From contig NC_088775.1 in assembly GCF_954871325.1 (NCBI RefSeq), forward strand, positions 58,505,561-58,569,560: 64,000 nucleotides of DNA, in the 5' to 3' direction. Position 1 is the stretch's first letter. The number at the start of each line of letters is the position of its first letter. Source of the stretch: Gordionus sp. m RMFG-2023. Lineage: Eukaryota; Nematomorpha; Gordioida; Chordodea; Parachordodidae. Under the pieces are notes generated by a model. It had not been told where the DNA came from. It was given only the letters and a program-made list of their open reading frames with translations, and ran no database searches. The position numbers were made by a program, and so were the translations under genes. Positions 48,126 to 58,921 of this stretch are shown here, piece by piece.

Positions 48126-48433
48126 ATCTATATTTATATCCATTTTTAGATGATGTATCTTGAACCCTTTTAAAAGTATCTTTAACAACTCTACTAATCA
48201 GCAAGGACAGGGTAGCATAAAAAATTGTATTCCTATTAGAGATCTTTAAAACATAGTACGGCCCCGTCTATTTTTTATTTTTTAAAAATATCATTACATA
48301 TAAATTGATATATTTTAATGAATAAAAAAATTTCCATTTTTCATTATAGATTATATATTTACAACATAATTTCTTTTTTTTTATTTAAACATGAATTTCC
48401 ATTAATTGTTTGTCCGTATTTAATTCCAATATG

Positions 48434-49316
48434 CAGAGTTGTTAACGCTCCTTTTTAAAAGTAGCTAACTCCCGCTCTTACCTTCTCAAGAGGAGCTAGC
48501 TCCAGCTCCCGCTACTACATTTTTAAAAGGAGCTAGCTCCTGCTCCAAGTAATGGAGTGCCACTTCATAACCGCTCCTTTGATTTATTATCTTCCTGATG
48601 ATCAATTTCATAGAATCCAAAAAAATCTTCCAAATCATTTTGTATTTAAAAGAAAGATTTTTTTACTTTTAGATGCTTTTTTAGATTGAAGCTGCTCACT
48701 TTTGAAATTTAAATAGTTTTATTTAAACACAACTAGCGTAGCTCTGTTGAACCTTAAACACTAGAGGGCAAAAGCGCTATATATCACGTATCACGTAAGG
48801 CATTTTTCCCTTAAATTTGTTTGATCATTTGGATCAACATCTTTTAGAAGTTTAAAATCTATTTTGAATGATGGAAATGGAAATTCGATTTCTCCATCTA
48901 TGATCTCTAAATCCATAATATCTAAAACTATTTTTTGTTATATATCTATAAAATGAATATTAATATGACTTACAAGATTTTCCAAAAAATTTTCAATATA
49001 AAAAGGAAAAACTTGATGTTTAATATTTAAAATGATTAGATGAAAAGCCAATATAAAACTCGGCTAAACATTTAATAATGGATAAATTTAAATAAAATAA
49101 AATTTCATTTTTATTGAATTTTAATTAACAAATATTATTAATATTTATAAAATAATTTAATTTATACATTAAATTTAAAGGAGCGGTGAGGCGGCGCTCC
49201 TCCATTCCAATTTAAAAGGAGCTAGCTCCCGCTTCTCAATTTTAAAAAGGAGGGACGCTCCAGGTGTTTTTGAAAATGTAGCCACGCTCCAGGAGCGCCG
49301 TTCCTTAACAACTCTG
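48434..49316. mobile_element. hAT element with GGAGCTAGCTCC subterminal repeats
   Basis: The ends are inverted: left CAGAGTTGTTAACGCTCC, right (opposite strand) CAGAGTTGTTAAGGAACGG. Flanking words CCAATATG (48426-48433) and TCAATATG (49317-49324) match at seven of eight bases. GGAGC/GCTCC words crowd both subterminal regions (48450-48590 and 49175-49310). The 590-bp centre has no clear transposase domain. It is a non-autonomous hAT of 883 bp. Confidence 0.8.
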
Positions 49317-49324
49317 TCAATATG

Positions 49325-49860
49325 TATAAAATTAAAATAAAATCTTACTTTGTTTACCCCCTTTTAATGTATATTTAATAATAATAATGTTTAATAATAA
49401 ATACCCGATCATTTGGATTGGATAAGGTGGAAATTTTTTTTTTTGAAAATTTTCACAATTCTTTAATTTTACATTATAAATGGAGTATATTATTTAAAGA
49501 TTTTAAAGAGGCATATGCTGCTACTAAGTTATTTTTCGAACCGAACCCGGCTAAAACTTTTGCCGGGTTAGTTTAAATAAAGAAATATAAATTTTTTTTA
49601 TAAATAGTGATCTAGCTAAAATAATTATGTGAGATAAAAAAAAATTATCCCAATAAAAAAAAGTCAAAAATAAAGCCAATGTTGGTCTGAACATACTAGT
49701 CTGGTTCATCCAAAAAACAATATACATTACAGTATGAATAGGTTTTAAACAGTAACACCCCCCCCCCTCCCCAGCAATTTCTATAATAAACATCTTGTTT
49801 AAGTATATCTGTATATTAAATTGTTATAATGTTTGAAATATCTTAATTAATAATTACTAA
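49325..49860. other. Interior of the GACTCGAGTC element, no coding recognised
   Basis: AT-rich sequence with a C-run near 49758-49772. The open frame 49551-49793 (minus) has no recognisable domain. Confidence 0.35.
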
Positions 49861-50514
49861 ATTGAAATATTTGTCCTCTAATAGACTCAAGTTCATAGAA
49901 CTTTTCGTCTTTTAGTCGGCTCAAGTATATAATATGTACTCACGACTCAAGTTGGAAGTCTAAAGTAAAAATATGTAAAAAACAGAATAAATATCTTAAT
50001 TAATAATAATTATTTTGAAATATTCATCCTTTTAATCGACTCAAGTTGACGACTTAAATTCATAGAACTATTCGTCCAGTAGTCGACTCAAGTATATAAT
50101 TCGTATTCACGATTCAATTGGAAATATAAAGTAAAAAAATGTAAAAAACAGAACAAATATCTTAATTAATAATAACTAATTTAAAATATTCGTCCTCTAG
50201 TAGACTCAAGTTGACGACTCAAGTTCATAGAACTATTTGTCCTCTAGTCGACTCAAGTATGTAGACTTGAGTCACGACTCGTGTTCACGACTTGAATTAG
50301 TGGACTAATTAGAAGACTAGAGACTCTGAGTCGGAGTCGGGCGAACTCGACTTTTTAACAACACTAGAATCAACAATTCTTGGGATTTCTTTGGTTATAA
50401 TTTTTTATGATATTATGTACACAAAACAAAATCGTGTCTTTTTTTATCTATATATTTTATTCATAAGAGGTAAATCAATAAATTTTATTATTTTTAATTA
50501 GAAATTAAACAATG

Positions 50515-51060
50515 TTATAAACGAGCGCCTACAAATTGAATGAGTTCGTGAACGAAGTTCGTTTTTTTTGAAAAATATGATAAACGCCGTTCCATTTATT
50601 TTGACGAACTTTGAAAGATAACACGTCCTTTTTTGTAATGAACGCCTTCGTATTTATGTTCATTCAATTTTAGAAATTTTCTTATTTTTATACATTTGAA
50701 AATAAAAAATAATTATTTAATATTACTACAAATCTTTTGAGAAAAAAAAGGTTATTTTTAATGTTTCCTTTTTCACATTTGAATTTTTTTTAACCAGTCA
50801 CTAATTCTGTCGTATATAGTTTATTAATAAGAATATTATTATTTATAGATTAGCTTAAACATGGATTTTGCTATTTCAACATCATCATCTGATTCGGAAA
50901 ATTCAGAATCAAATGAATTATTACCACCAAATATAATAAATACTTTATAATTATATAATATATTCAATAAGCTAATTTTATTCTTACCAAATGTAAAATG
51001 TGTTCAAAAAGTATAATGTAGTTTCAAAATCTTGAAGTTTTTAAAGAGACACTTGATAGT
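50515..51060 (+). mobile_element. Possible hAT 5' fragment with GAACG repeats
   Basis: The words GAACGAAG, AACGCC and GACGAAC recur at 50522-50660, like subterminal repeats. Near 50861 a short plus-strand open frame begins M-D-F-A-I-S and continues with a serine/acid-rich run, the usual leader before a hAT BED finger, but no finger follows clearly. The ends could not be placed. Confidence 0.35.
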
Positions 51061-51535
51061 AATATTTATTATTTATTATAATATAACCATAGGAGTAGCC
51101 GGGGGGGGGGGGAAGGGGAAATCCCCCCTTCAGAAATATGTTGTCGTTGGGGAATATCATTTTAAGCTGATAAAAAATATCCTCCTTAGCCCACTTTCCA
51201 CCTCCTGTCCCCAAAAATGTATGCATATACCTTAAACAAAAATTTAAAAGAATGAATATTTCAATAAATTATAAATTATATTTATAAATGAATGATTTTA
51301 CATATATATTTTAATATATACATATATTTATAATGTATTGTATTGTGAATTACTTTATTTGTTAATTATATATTTTTTATATGTATGTAAGATAATATCG
51401 GGAATGTTTAGCTACCTAAGAGATATTGAATTTGTAACATCATCCAAATTATTATTTGTTTCCTTCGAATTGTTTGTACGGATGTTTTATATATTGTTTC
51501 TATTTGATGTTGTGTAAATGTACTATGGAATAACA
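51061..51535. other. Intronic spacer with a G-run and facing C-run
   Basis: A G-run at about 51099-51111 is followed by 'ggggaaatccccccttc', which can pair locally. The two opposed open frames over it (51032-51235) are chance frames. Nothing else was recognised. Confidence 0.35.
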
Positions 51536-54263
51536 CAGTGGCCCCTACAACGGGCGGAGGGGTCCGAAGCAACTGCTTCAGTAAATTTGAGTGGGGGTAC
51601 TTTTCTTTTTTTTTTAAAAAAAATTTTAAATTTTTTATTTAAAAATTTTGAGTGGGGGTACTTTTTTTAAAAAAAATTTTATTTTAATATATGAAAATTT
51701 TTTTTTTATTGTTTTGCTACATCCATCCATAACCAATTGATTTCTGGTTTATGTATGTAATAATAAGACCCCCTCCCCCCACTTATTTATTAATTTAATA
51801 TGTATTGACGGAAATTTTAGATCGTTGTTTAGTAAATTAGGTATCCGAGATTTCTTGTCATAAATTATTTTTCCAATTTCAAAATATGCCTAAAAATATC
51901 CACCAAAAATAATAAAATGTGTTAGAAAAAAATATAATATCTGACTCTTTTAATAATCATGAAATTTAATAGTAATATTATTGTGCATGAACACAGACAC
52001 ATATGATGGCCGATTATGGAAAGCTTTCACATAACAAAAATTCCATATTACAATTTATAATACCCCAGAAAGAATGTGTGGATAATAACCGTTCTATCAT
52101 AAGAATATTAATAAGATGTCTAGGTTATTTAATATCTCGTAACCAAGCCTTCTGGGGGACAGGCTACAAGAAGGCAATATGACGAGCCTTATTAAACTCA
52201 TTGCAGATTCTGAACCTGTACTGGGAGAAAAACAATAAAGGATTAAAAACGAAATCATATGCAAATCTATTAACATATAATAACATAAATATTCTCATTA
52301 AACCATGAAAAATATGGTTATAAAAAAAATTCAAAATGAGATTGAATTGAACAGGTGCTTCTCAATCATAGTTGATGGCACATTTGATGTTTTGAAATCA
52401 TAAGCAATAGCTTTGACTAAGATGTGTTGAAAATAGTGAGATGCCGAAGCCTGTTGAAAGACTGATTGACATTATTGTACGGGAAATATCACAGGTCTCG
52501 ATATTAAGCATAATATAATGTCCAAACTTGGCTCGATGAATTTACCCCTTGAATTCCTAGTTGGGCAAAGTTATGATGGCGCCTCAAACATGAGTGGAAG
52601 AATCAATGGTGTGCAGGTCTTGATTAGAGCAAAGGCGTCAAAGGCAGCTTTTATTTGGTGTTATTGTCATTGATTAAATTTAATCATTGTTCAATTATGC
52701 CAATCAATTAAAGAACTTCAAATGTTCTAGGAATACTAGATGAGATTTATATCTATTTTATTGGTGTAAAAAGAAATGAGGTACTCAAAAAATTTCAGTG
52801 TAATGATCAGAGAAAATCGCAACGATTTCTACGCATCAAGAATACCACTCGGTAATAGTACCTTATTTATTTATATTTAAAATATTTTTTTATTTAGAAG
52901 CTGGCTATCGTCATATAAAGCTATTGTAAATTTTTTTCTACTTTATGATGCCTTGAGGGCAGCTTTAACAAATTTAAAGGATTCTGAAGATCGTGCCACT
53001 TCCACTAATATTGCTATAGTCTTTAGAATAGAAAAATTTGATTTTATCTTATCACTTAGTGTTTTGGATAAAATATTGTTGATAACAAGTTTGGCTTGTA
53101 CAAAATTGCAAACCATTTCGAAGGATATAGGGTTTGCAATAAATCAAATTCAATTGGCAAAAGATTGCTTGATTAATTTGAGAAGTATAATATAAATTAT
53201 TGTCTTAATTATTTTTTAATCTAATAGATAATAACACTGAATTTTTGGATGTTTTTTCAAAGGCACAAGATTTTATGAAGAAGAGAAATCTACCTTTTGA
53301 TTTTAAAAGTTCTAAACTTCAAACATTACATTCCAAAAAGGAGAGGAGGTATATATACTTTCATCATTAAATATAGAAATTTTTTTTAGCTTTAAAATAG
53401 GTGTTTTATACTGCACTCGATTTAATTATTATGCAGTTTAACGAAAGATTTAATGATGATTCGATGAGATTTTTACATCAAACATCATTTTTTACGCCAA
53501 ATAATGTGGCAAAAAAATCAATTATTAAAGAAGATATCGAGGATATCTGTGAATTTTACAATTTAAATTCAAGTCAAATTTTCGAAGAAATGTTGAAGTT
53601 TAGAAACATTTATAAGATGGCCAAAATAGGGAATGTAATTATTACTCATAACCTAGAGGTTCAAGAATCTAAAGATTTGTCAGATTCTGATAATTGTAAA
53701 TTTATTTAATTAAAATATTTTTACCAATACATTATTTAGCTTCTTCTGATGATGATGATAAATCATAAACTTACGATTCAGATTGGAAAAACTATTTATT
53801 TATTTTACATTGTCGTCTACTTTTAAATTTTTCTGCTTTCCCTAATTTAAGAATTTTATATAAATATTTATTAACCATTCCTACAACGTCACGTACTGCC
53901 GAAAAGTCATGAGTAAAATTAAATTAATTAAAACAAGACTTCGTAGTACCATGAAAGATTCATTTCTCAATAATTTAACCATATTATCAATGGAAAAAAA
54001 TTTATTTAAACAATTAAATATTGATGAAATTATAAATTCTTTCGCTTTCTCTTTCCCTAATTTATCTAAATTACTAATTTAAAAATAATATTTATAAAGT
54101 ATATATTTTTTGCATTTTATTTATATATATTAAAAATTGATGCAAAAAAATTATTTTTGAAATTTATGGGTGTCAAAAAATAATTATCATTTTTTCGAGA
54201 GGGGGGGGGTACTTTTCAGGGGGGTATTCTGCTTCATTCGCTCAGAAAGTGTAGGAGCCACTG
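51536..54263 (+). mobile_element. zf-MYM/DUF4371-type hAT relic, copy b (both ends present)
   Basis: The left end reads CAGTGGCCCCTACA. The right end on the other strand reads CAGTGGCTCCTACA. The 8-bp flanks do not match, so the target duplication has decayed or the insertion was altered. Subterminal stretches hold GTGGGGGTAC on the left and its counterpart on the right. The coding part (about 52340-54080) is on the plus strand. Copies a (39022-40725) and c (from 63367) are of the same family. Confidence 0.8.
52340..54080 (+). pseudogene. hAT transposase remains, copy b
   Basis: The RNase H-like core is recognisable: C-F-S-I-I-V-D-G-T-F-D-V near 52360 (first Asp), and G-Q-S-Y-D-G-A-S-N-M-S-G near 52565 (second Asp) followed by W-C-Y-C-H near 52656. 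Helical segments follow at 52953-53195 and 53401-53709. The dimerisation domain (53840-54080) includes F-P-N-L-R-I-L, I-P-T-T-S-R-T-A-E, and K-L-I-K-T-R-L-R-S-T-M. There are several stops in the core, and a one-base loss near 53910 separates the two halves of the dimerisation domain. It is inactive. Confidence 0.8.
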
Positions 54264-55310
54264 AGTTTATAACCAGACTATATATAAATAAATTATGCTT
54301 GTGTGTATATTTGTATTATTAGTGCAGTCAACATTGAAATATATTTAATTTGATACAAATGAAAATGGGATATGAATATTTCAAATGGTATGGTGATCTA
54401 AATTGTTTCCGTGATTATAAATAATTGTTGATATTGAATAAATATATATGTTCATACTGATTAAAGCTATATAATTTGAATGAAATTACAGAAGAATGAA
54501 GTATATTCACAATATAATCATTAAACATGAGAATAAAAATTTAAATTATAATTATTGATGGTTGAATAATGTTTAAATTTAGCTACCTAACCATTTATGG
54601 AGATATTATCATTATCCTTTTGTATATATATTATTCTGTGAATACATATTTACTATGCTATGTATTATGAATAAAACGAAAGAATCAATATAACAATTTA
54701 TTAAATTGATAACCAATTTCGTTCATTTTAAATAATGATAATTATTGTTTTTATTAAAGTTAACCCACCTATCCAAAATATTTTCTACCTACATTTAGTT
54801 AATTTTTCAACTTTAAACCATTTTTTAAGCTATCTTTTAAAATTTTAAAATCTAATTTTACCAGAAATGTGTTCTATCATGATTGGAATACATATCCTAT
54901 GAATTTCAGATAATTTGCCATGAAATTTTGAACTTAATTTAATTGATATTAGTTTATCCATAATTTTTTATTTAAATTATAAATTCTTAAAGGTTTACGG
55001 CAAAATTATTGTTTAACTTGGAATTATCTGATATATTAAATATGCATAAATAAAATAGTTACCAGCATAAAAATTCGTAGAAGGGGAAAGCGTATAATTT
55101 TTGTCAATAAACATTGAAGGCGAACGGGTTTAGAGTTTACCACTACTTAAGCCAACTTGGTGGTTCTGTTCTGGGGGGGGGGGGGGGGTGAAAGGTGATA
55201 TATAGTAAATTGAACCCGACTACGTGATTCCATTAATATATTAAAAAAATAAATACGTCATATTACATTTTTAAAAAAATTGTCGTTGTTTAGTAATTGC
55301 TTTGGAGCAA
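54264..55310. other. Intronic spacer, nothing recognised
   Basis: AT-rich DNA with a G-run of about 15 bases at 55174-55188. No domain or repeat end was found. Confidence 0.35.
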
Positions 55311-55319
55311 GTCTAATCA

Positions 55320-56830
55320 TCCTTCAAAAGCCCTACCATGGCATCCGTCTAATCAAAATATAGGGAATTCTAAGAAATATTTTCTCCAAAATCATATTCA
55401 CTCTTATGAAAGATTCTTTATTAAATCTCCTATCACCAAATTAGGCTTCAGAATGGCTTGAAGCAACAAGCCATTCTGCAAGAATCACCTTAGAGAACTT
55501 GCCATACAAGTACTTATGTATCAAGTAAGATATAACTAATGCGTTTAACAAATTGAATCATCAAACAATAATGCAAAACTTTTTAGACAAATACTCAGAT
55601 TATTATAATTACATACAATCAAGCTATGGCTCACTATCCATCCTACTTTTCAAAAAACGATCAATAATACCCGCTCTGGGGCTTACACAGTAGTATTCTT
55701 TAGGACCTCTATTCTGTCTAGCTATAAATAAAGTGATTCGAGATATTAATAATAATACTGGCCTAAACTTCAATGTCTGGTATTTAGATGATACAACTAT
55801 TTTTGGCTCTTTTAACGATATTAATAAAGCATTAAAGATTATCATTTAAATTTTCATGTTTTTAACTTATCAAAAATTTTTAAAATACGAAATTTATTAA
55901 CAACTCAATTTTCATCATCCATTTTAGAGAAATTTACTAACATGATTATAAAGAAATTTGCAAGGATCTCCAAGAAGAGGTTCCAGTCAGCATATAAGAT
56001 ACAAAATTTCTTGGATAAAATTTTCCCAATCTAATCTCAAAGGAAAATATTTTTTAAACACATGCTTTCACACTAGGCGTCTTACTAAATTAAAATATTT
56101 TTACTATTCCCCAATTCTTCTAAATTATGAAATTAAAATTAAATCTATACAGGAGAACGTCATTAATCTCAAATTTTATTAGAACACCTGGTTAAAAATT
56201 ATTTTTTTGATTAAATCAGGCCAGCTAGGTCTATGCGCTCGTTATCCAAAGGATTACAAATATTACAAAAGTATTCGATTATCCAATTTTCAACTTATAA
56301 AAGAGGAATGAAGCTATACTGTTATTAACTCTAGCAGCTCACCAACCTACGTTCTTTAGTATTGAATAATACTGGTCATGAAGGGTTAAAAGTATATCTA
56401 GTAATTTAAACCAATTCCTTTTGACAAATTTTGATAGGCAGTAGCTACCCTGCTAGGGAACATTATAATCGAACTTATAACTGTCAAAGATGTTGAATAA
56501 TTATTGATTCTAAAGGAAGACATCCACTTCATTGCCTAAAACAGATATAAATATATATGGCACAGAAATAAAATTATATCATCCAAAGTTGATTGTTCAA
56601 AGCAGCTATTCTTTCAAATCTCGAACCTCGAGAATAGATTCCTGATAAATATTTACACCTAGCAGACAACAATTTATTCATATCCATCGTAATATAGGCA
56701 AACTGTTCAATTGGAAATGAGGCGAAATCCCGAATCAAACCAATCATTCAAAAGAGCCCTAAAACAACAATTTCAAAGGGGTTTTTTGATCAAACAAAAA
56801 ATCCGCTATGTCATATTTCTTTATTACAAT
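55320..56830 (+). pseudogene. Old, decayed RLE-type LINE copy
   Basis: Peptide traces follow the order of the copy at 16313-19222: N-A-F-N-K-L-N near 55540, L-G-P-L-F-C-L-A-I-N near 55697-55730, N-V-W-Y-L-D-D near 55775 (for N-W-Y-I-D-D), E-N-V-I-N-L-K-F near 56155 (for E-D-I-L-N-L-K-F), and S-K-G-R-H-P-L-H-C near 56508-56535 (for S-K-G-R-H-S-L-H-C). More than ten stops and shifts lie between them. It is clearly older than the copies at 12995, 16313 and 61200. Confidence 0.7.
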
Positions 56831-58860
56831 ACTTATAAAAAACGAATTAAAATATAATGAAGTAAAAAAAAATTAGAAAAACATAATTGGGTTCCTTAAA
56901 AAACATTAATTGTATTAAAAAATTCTTTATATATTTTCTGCCTTAACGGACAGTTCGTATTCATCACCTTCAATTTTATTTAAATTAGCATAAAAAATAA
57001 ATTACAAATAATTAAACCCATAAAATTCTTATTACTTAGGAGATACAATTATTAACCATTTTTAGAGATTCATTCATTCTTTTTTATACTTTGTTTTTAT
57101 GTGAATTTGATTTGTTATAAAATAATATTATATTTATTTTGTTTATTCCCATTTCCATTTTTTTTAGTTTGGTGTATCACCTTTTCTTTTGTCACTTTTA
57201 ATTTTCTCATTTACTATCTTGGATATAAAATAGAGCCATATTTTAAAAAAATATGGTGTAACTCCGTTCAACCCGACTTTACCCATGACAAAATTGGCTT
57301 CCCCTCAGGGCTCAACTATGTAAGAAGGCTTACAATTTATTTAAATAAAATGGACAAATTATAATACCAGAATATATTTTACTTTACTATAATACTTATA
57401 TTAGTTATAAATGGTCGATATCAATATGCAAAATTATTGGTGTAAGAAGTGGCGTATCTGGGATTTTACTTTGGGAGGGAGTCAATTTTTTTACAAAAAG
57501 AGTTAAATTAGTAACATCCAGTATATTCATAATTTTGAGACAAAGAATTTGATAAATGTTATTTTTATGGGCAAAAAGGATATTACAAAATAAAATTATT
57601 GTTAAATGCATTTATTTTTTTCTTTCTCAATGTTTTTTTTTACTTTTGATTCGATGTTTTATGGTTCAGATAACATATTTAATTTCATTTATAGATAAGT
57701 CTTTTTTTTTACTAATTTTCAAAATTTCGATTTTAAATAATATTGGCTGTATTTTGTAAATTGTTTTAAATGGAAAATAAAAATATGACTATTAAAGGAA
57801 TATTAAATGATCCATTATATAATTTTACAACTTTAATGGATATAATTTAAATTTATAGTCAGCTGGACAGGGTTATGTAGCCAAATTATTTTTAGGTTTG
57901 TAATTTTTTAAAATCCAGGCCAGGGTTTTTCTTATACTCTTTTAAGACTCACTCCAAGACGGATTCTGGGCTTATAGTTTAGAATCTTTGCTTGATAAAC
58001 AATATATCGAAGGTTCATTTTAAAATAGTTAAAAGTTTTAATATTAAACCCGAGTCGTTTTGATATTTTTTAAAAAAATTTAAGTTTCTCATACTTGCAG
58101 GGCTCTATTGTATAGTTTTGATTTTAAATATATTCGTTAATTTTTTTTATTTTACAGTCAAGAATAAAATATATGCTAATCATGTCATTTTTCTTTACGA
58201 AAGGAAAAACATTTTGAAAATTGAAAAAAGCGTTTATATTCTAATGTCTTATGGGAGAAAATTCAATTATTTTATTTTCTCTCAATAAGGTAATTTTTAT
58301 ATAAATGGTTTATTTCATATTTTAAATTTATAGAAATCCAACTCAGTAATATAAATTAAAATAAATGACTACACGGGAGTTATGTTGCAAATGAAATTTC
58401 GTGAGAAATATATTGTTAGTCCAAATTTCATGGCTATTTTTTATAGTTTTTGTAATATTGATAATTATAACCAAATTAAGCAAAATAATTTATATGTCTA
58501 ATTAGGTTCAAATAATATATATACCGTAAATGGATTATTTCTTAGTTAAGGCAAGTATTTCAATCACCTAAGGATTTTCCTATCAAATATAAACTATAAT
58601 AATGCATTTAAAATTAATGAGTTATTATTATTTTGCCTTTATCACATTTTTTTTTTATTGATTTTTTTTAAAAACTTCATTATCACAATTTGAAATCGCT
58701 GTCGTTATATGCTAATGTAGTAGGATACAAAACACATTAATAATTATTTTGCTTAAAATGTTTTTAATGTAATATTGGTAATAAATATAATAAATAGAAA
58801 GGAACATTTTCTATATGTTAATAAATTCTAATAAATTTATCAAATATAATTTATACTAAG
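56831..58860. other. End of intron 2, mostly unassigned
   Basis: AT-rich sequence. GTGGCGTATCTGGG near 57449 resembles a CAGNGGCGTAGCC-type transposon end but has no partner. Open frames at 57101-57364 and 57556-57759 are hydrophobic low-complexity frames without support. The polypyrimidine tract before the acceptor at 58860 is weak. Confidence 0.35.
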
Positions 58861-58919
58861 GATCGGCTACGAGTTTCCCATGTTTTGCGGCTTCCTCATC
58901 ATGTTCCTATCGACACTAA
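58861..58919 (+). CDS. SLC18/VMAT-like transporter, exon 3 (TM2-TM3 region)
   Basis: This 59-base exon completes an Arg codon begun in exon 2 and continues I-G-Y-E-F-P-M-F-C-G-F then L-I-M-F-L-S-T-L. VMATs have N-R-I-G-Y-x-I-P-x-F-A-G-F and I-M-F-x-S-T at this place, so the exon is unmistakable despite lying 32 kb downstream. It ends in phase 1 at a GT donor (gtatat). Codon use is less AT-biased than the surroundings, as expected of a conserved exon in transposon-rich DNA. The following exon (expected start F-A-F-S or similar) was not found before 64000. Confidence 0.9.
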
Positions 58920-58921
58920 GT

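Larger units (their letters stand above)
47168..50373. mobile_element. Large element with GACTCGAGTC subterminal repeats
   Basis: The left arm (47168-47640) has about three units of roughly 175 bp built from 'gacttccaacttgagtc', 'cgaattatatacttgagtc' and 'gaggacgaatattt' words. The right arm (49862-50330) has the same units inverted, then a GC-rich stretch 'gactctgagtcggagtcggg' and the terminal 'ttaacaacacta', whose complement TAGTGTTGTTAA resembles the other hAT ends here. No transposase was recognised. A MITE (47930-48125) and a hAT (48434-49316) are nested inside. The left boundary is uncertain. Confidence 0.65.
26699..58860 (+). other. Intron 2 of the SLC18-like gene (32 kb), filled with mobile DNA
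   Basis: The donor after exon 2 (phase 2) and the acceptor 'ttatactaag' before 58861 join to T-Q-R-I-G-Y, which is contiguous in VMAT proteins, so no exon is missing between them. Everything in this span therefore lies in one intron of the gene. It contains macro-repeats, hAT, zf-MYM hAT and pogo elements, MITEs, a LINE relic and a Ty3/mdg4 fossil, listed separately. Confidence 0.8.

Noticed and set aside
51528-54271. Target-site duplication for zf-MYM hAT copy b
   Set aside because: GAATAACA on the left and AGTTTATA on the right do not match.
26700-58860. Further SLC18 exons inside the large interval
   Set aside because: Exon 2 and exon 3 join directly in the family alignment (T-Q-R then I-G-Y), leaving no residues for an extra exon.
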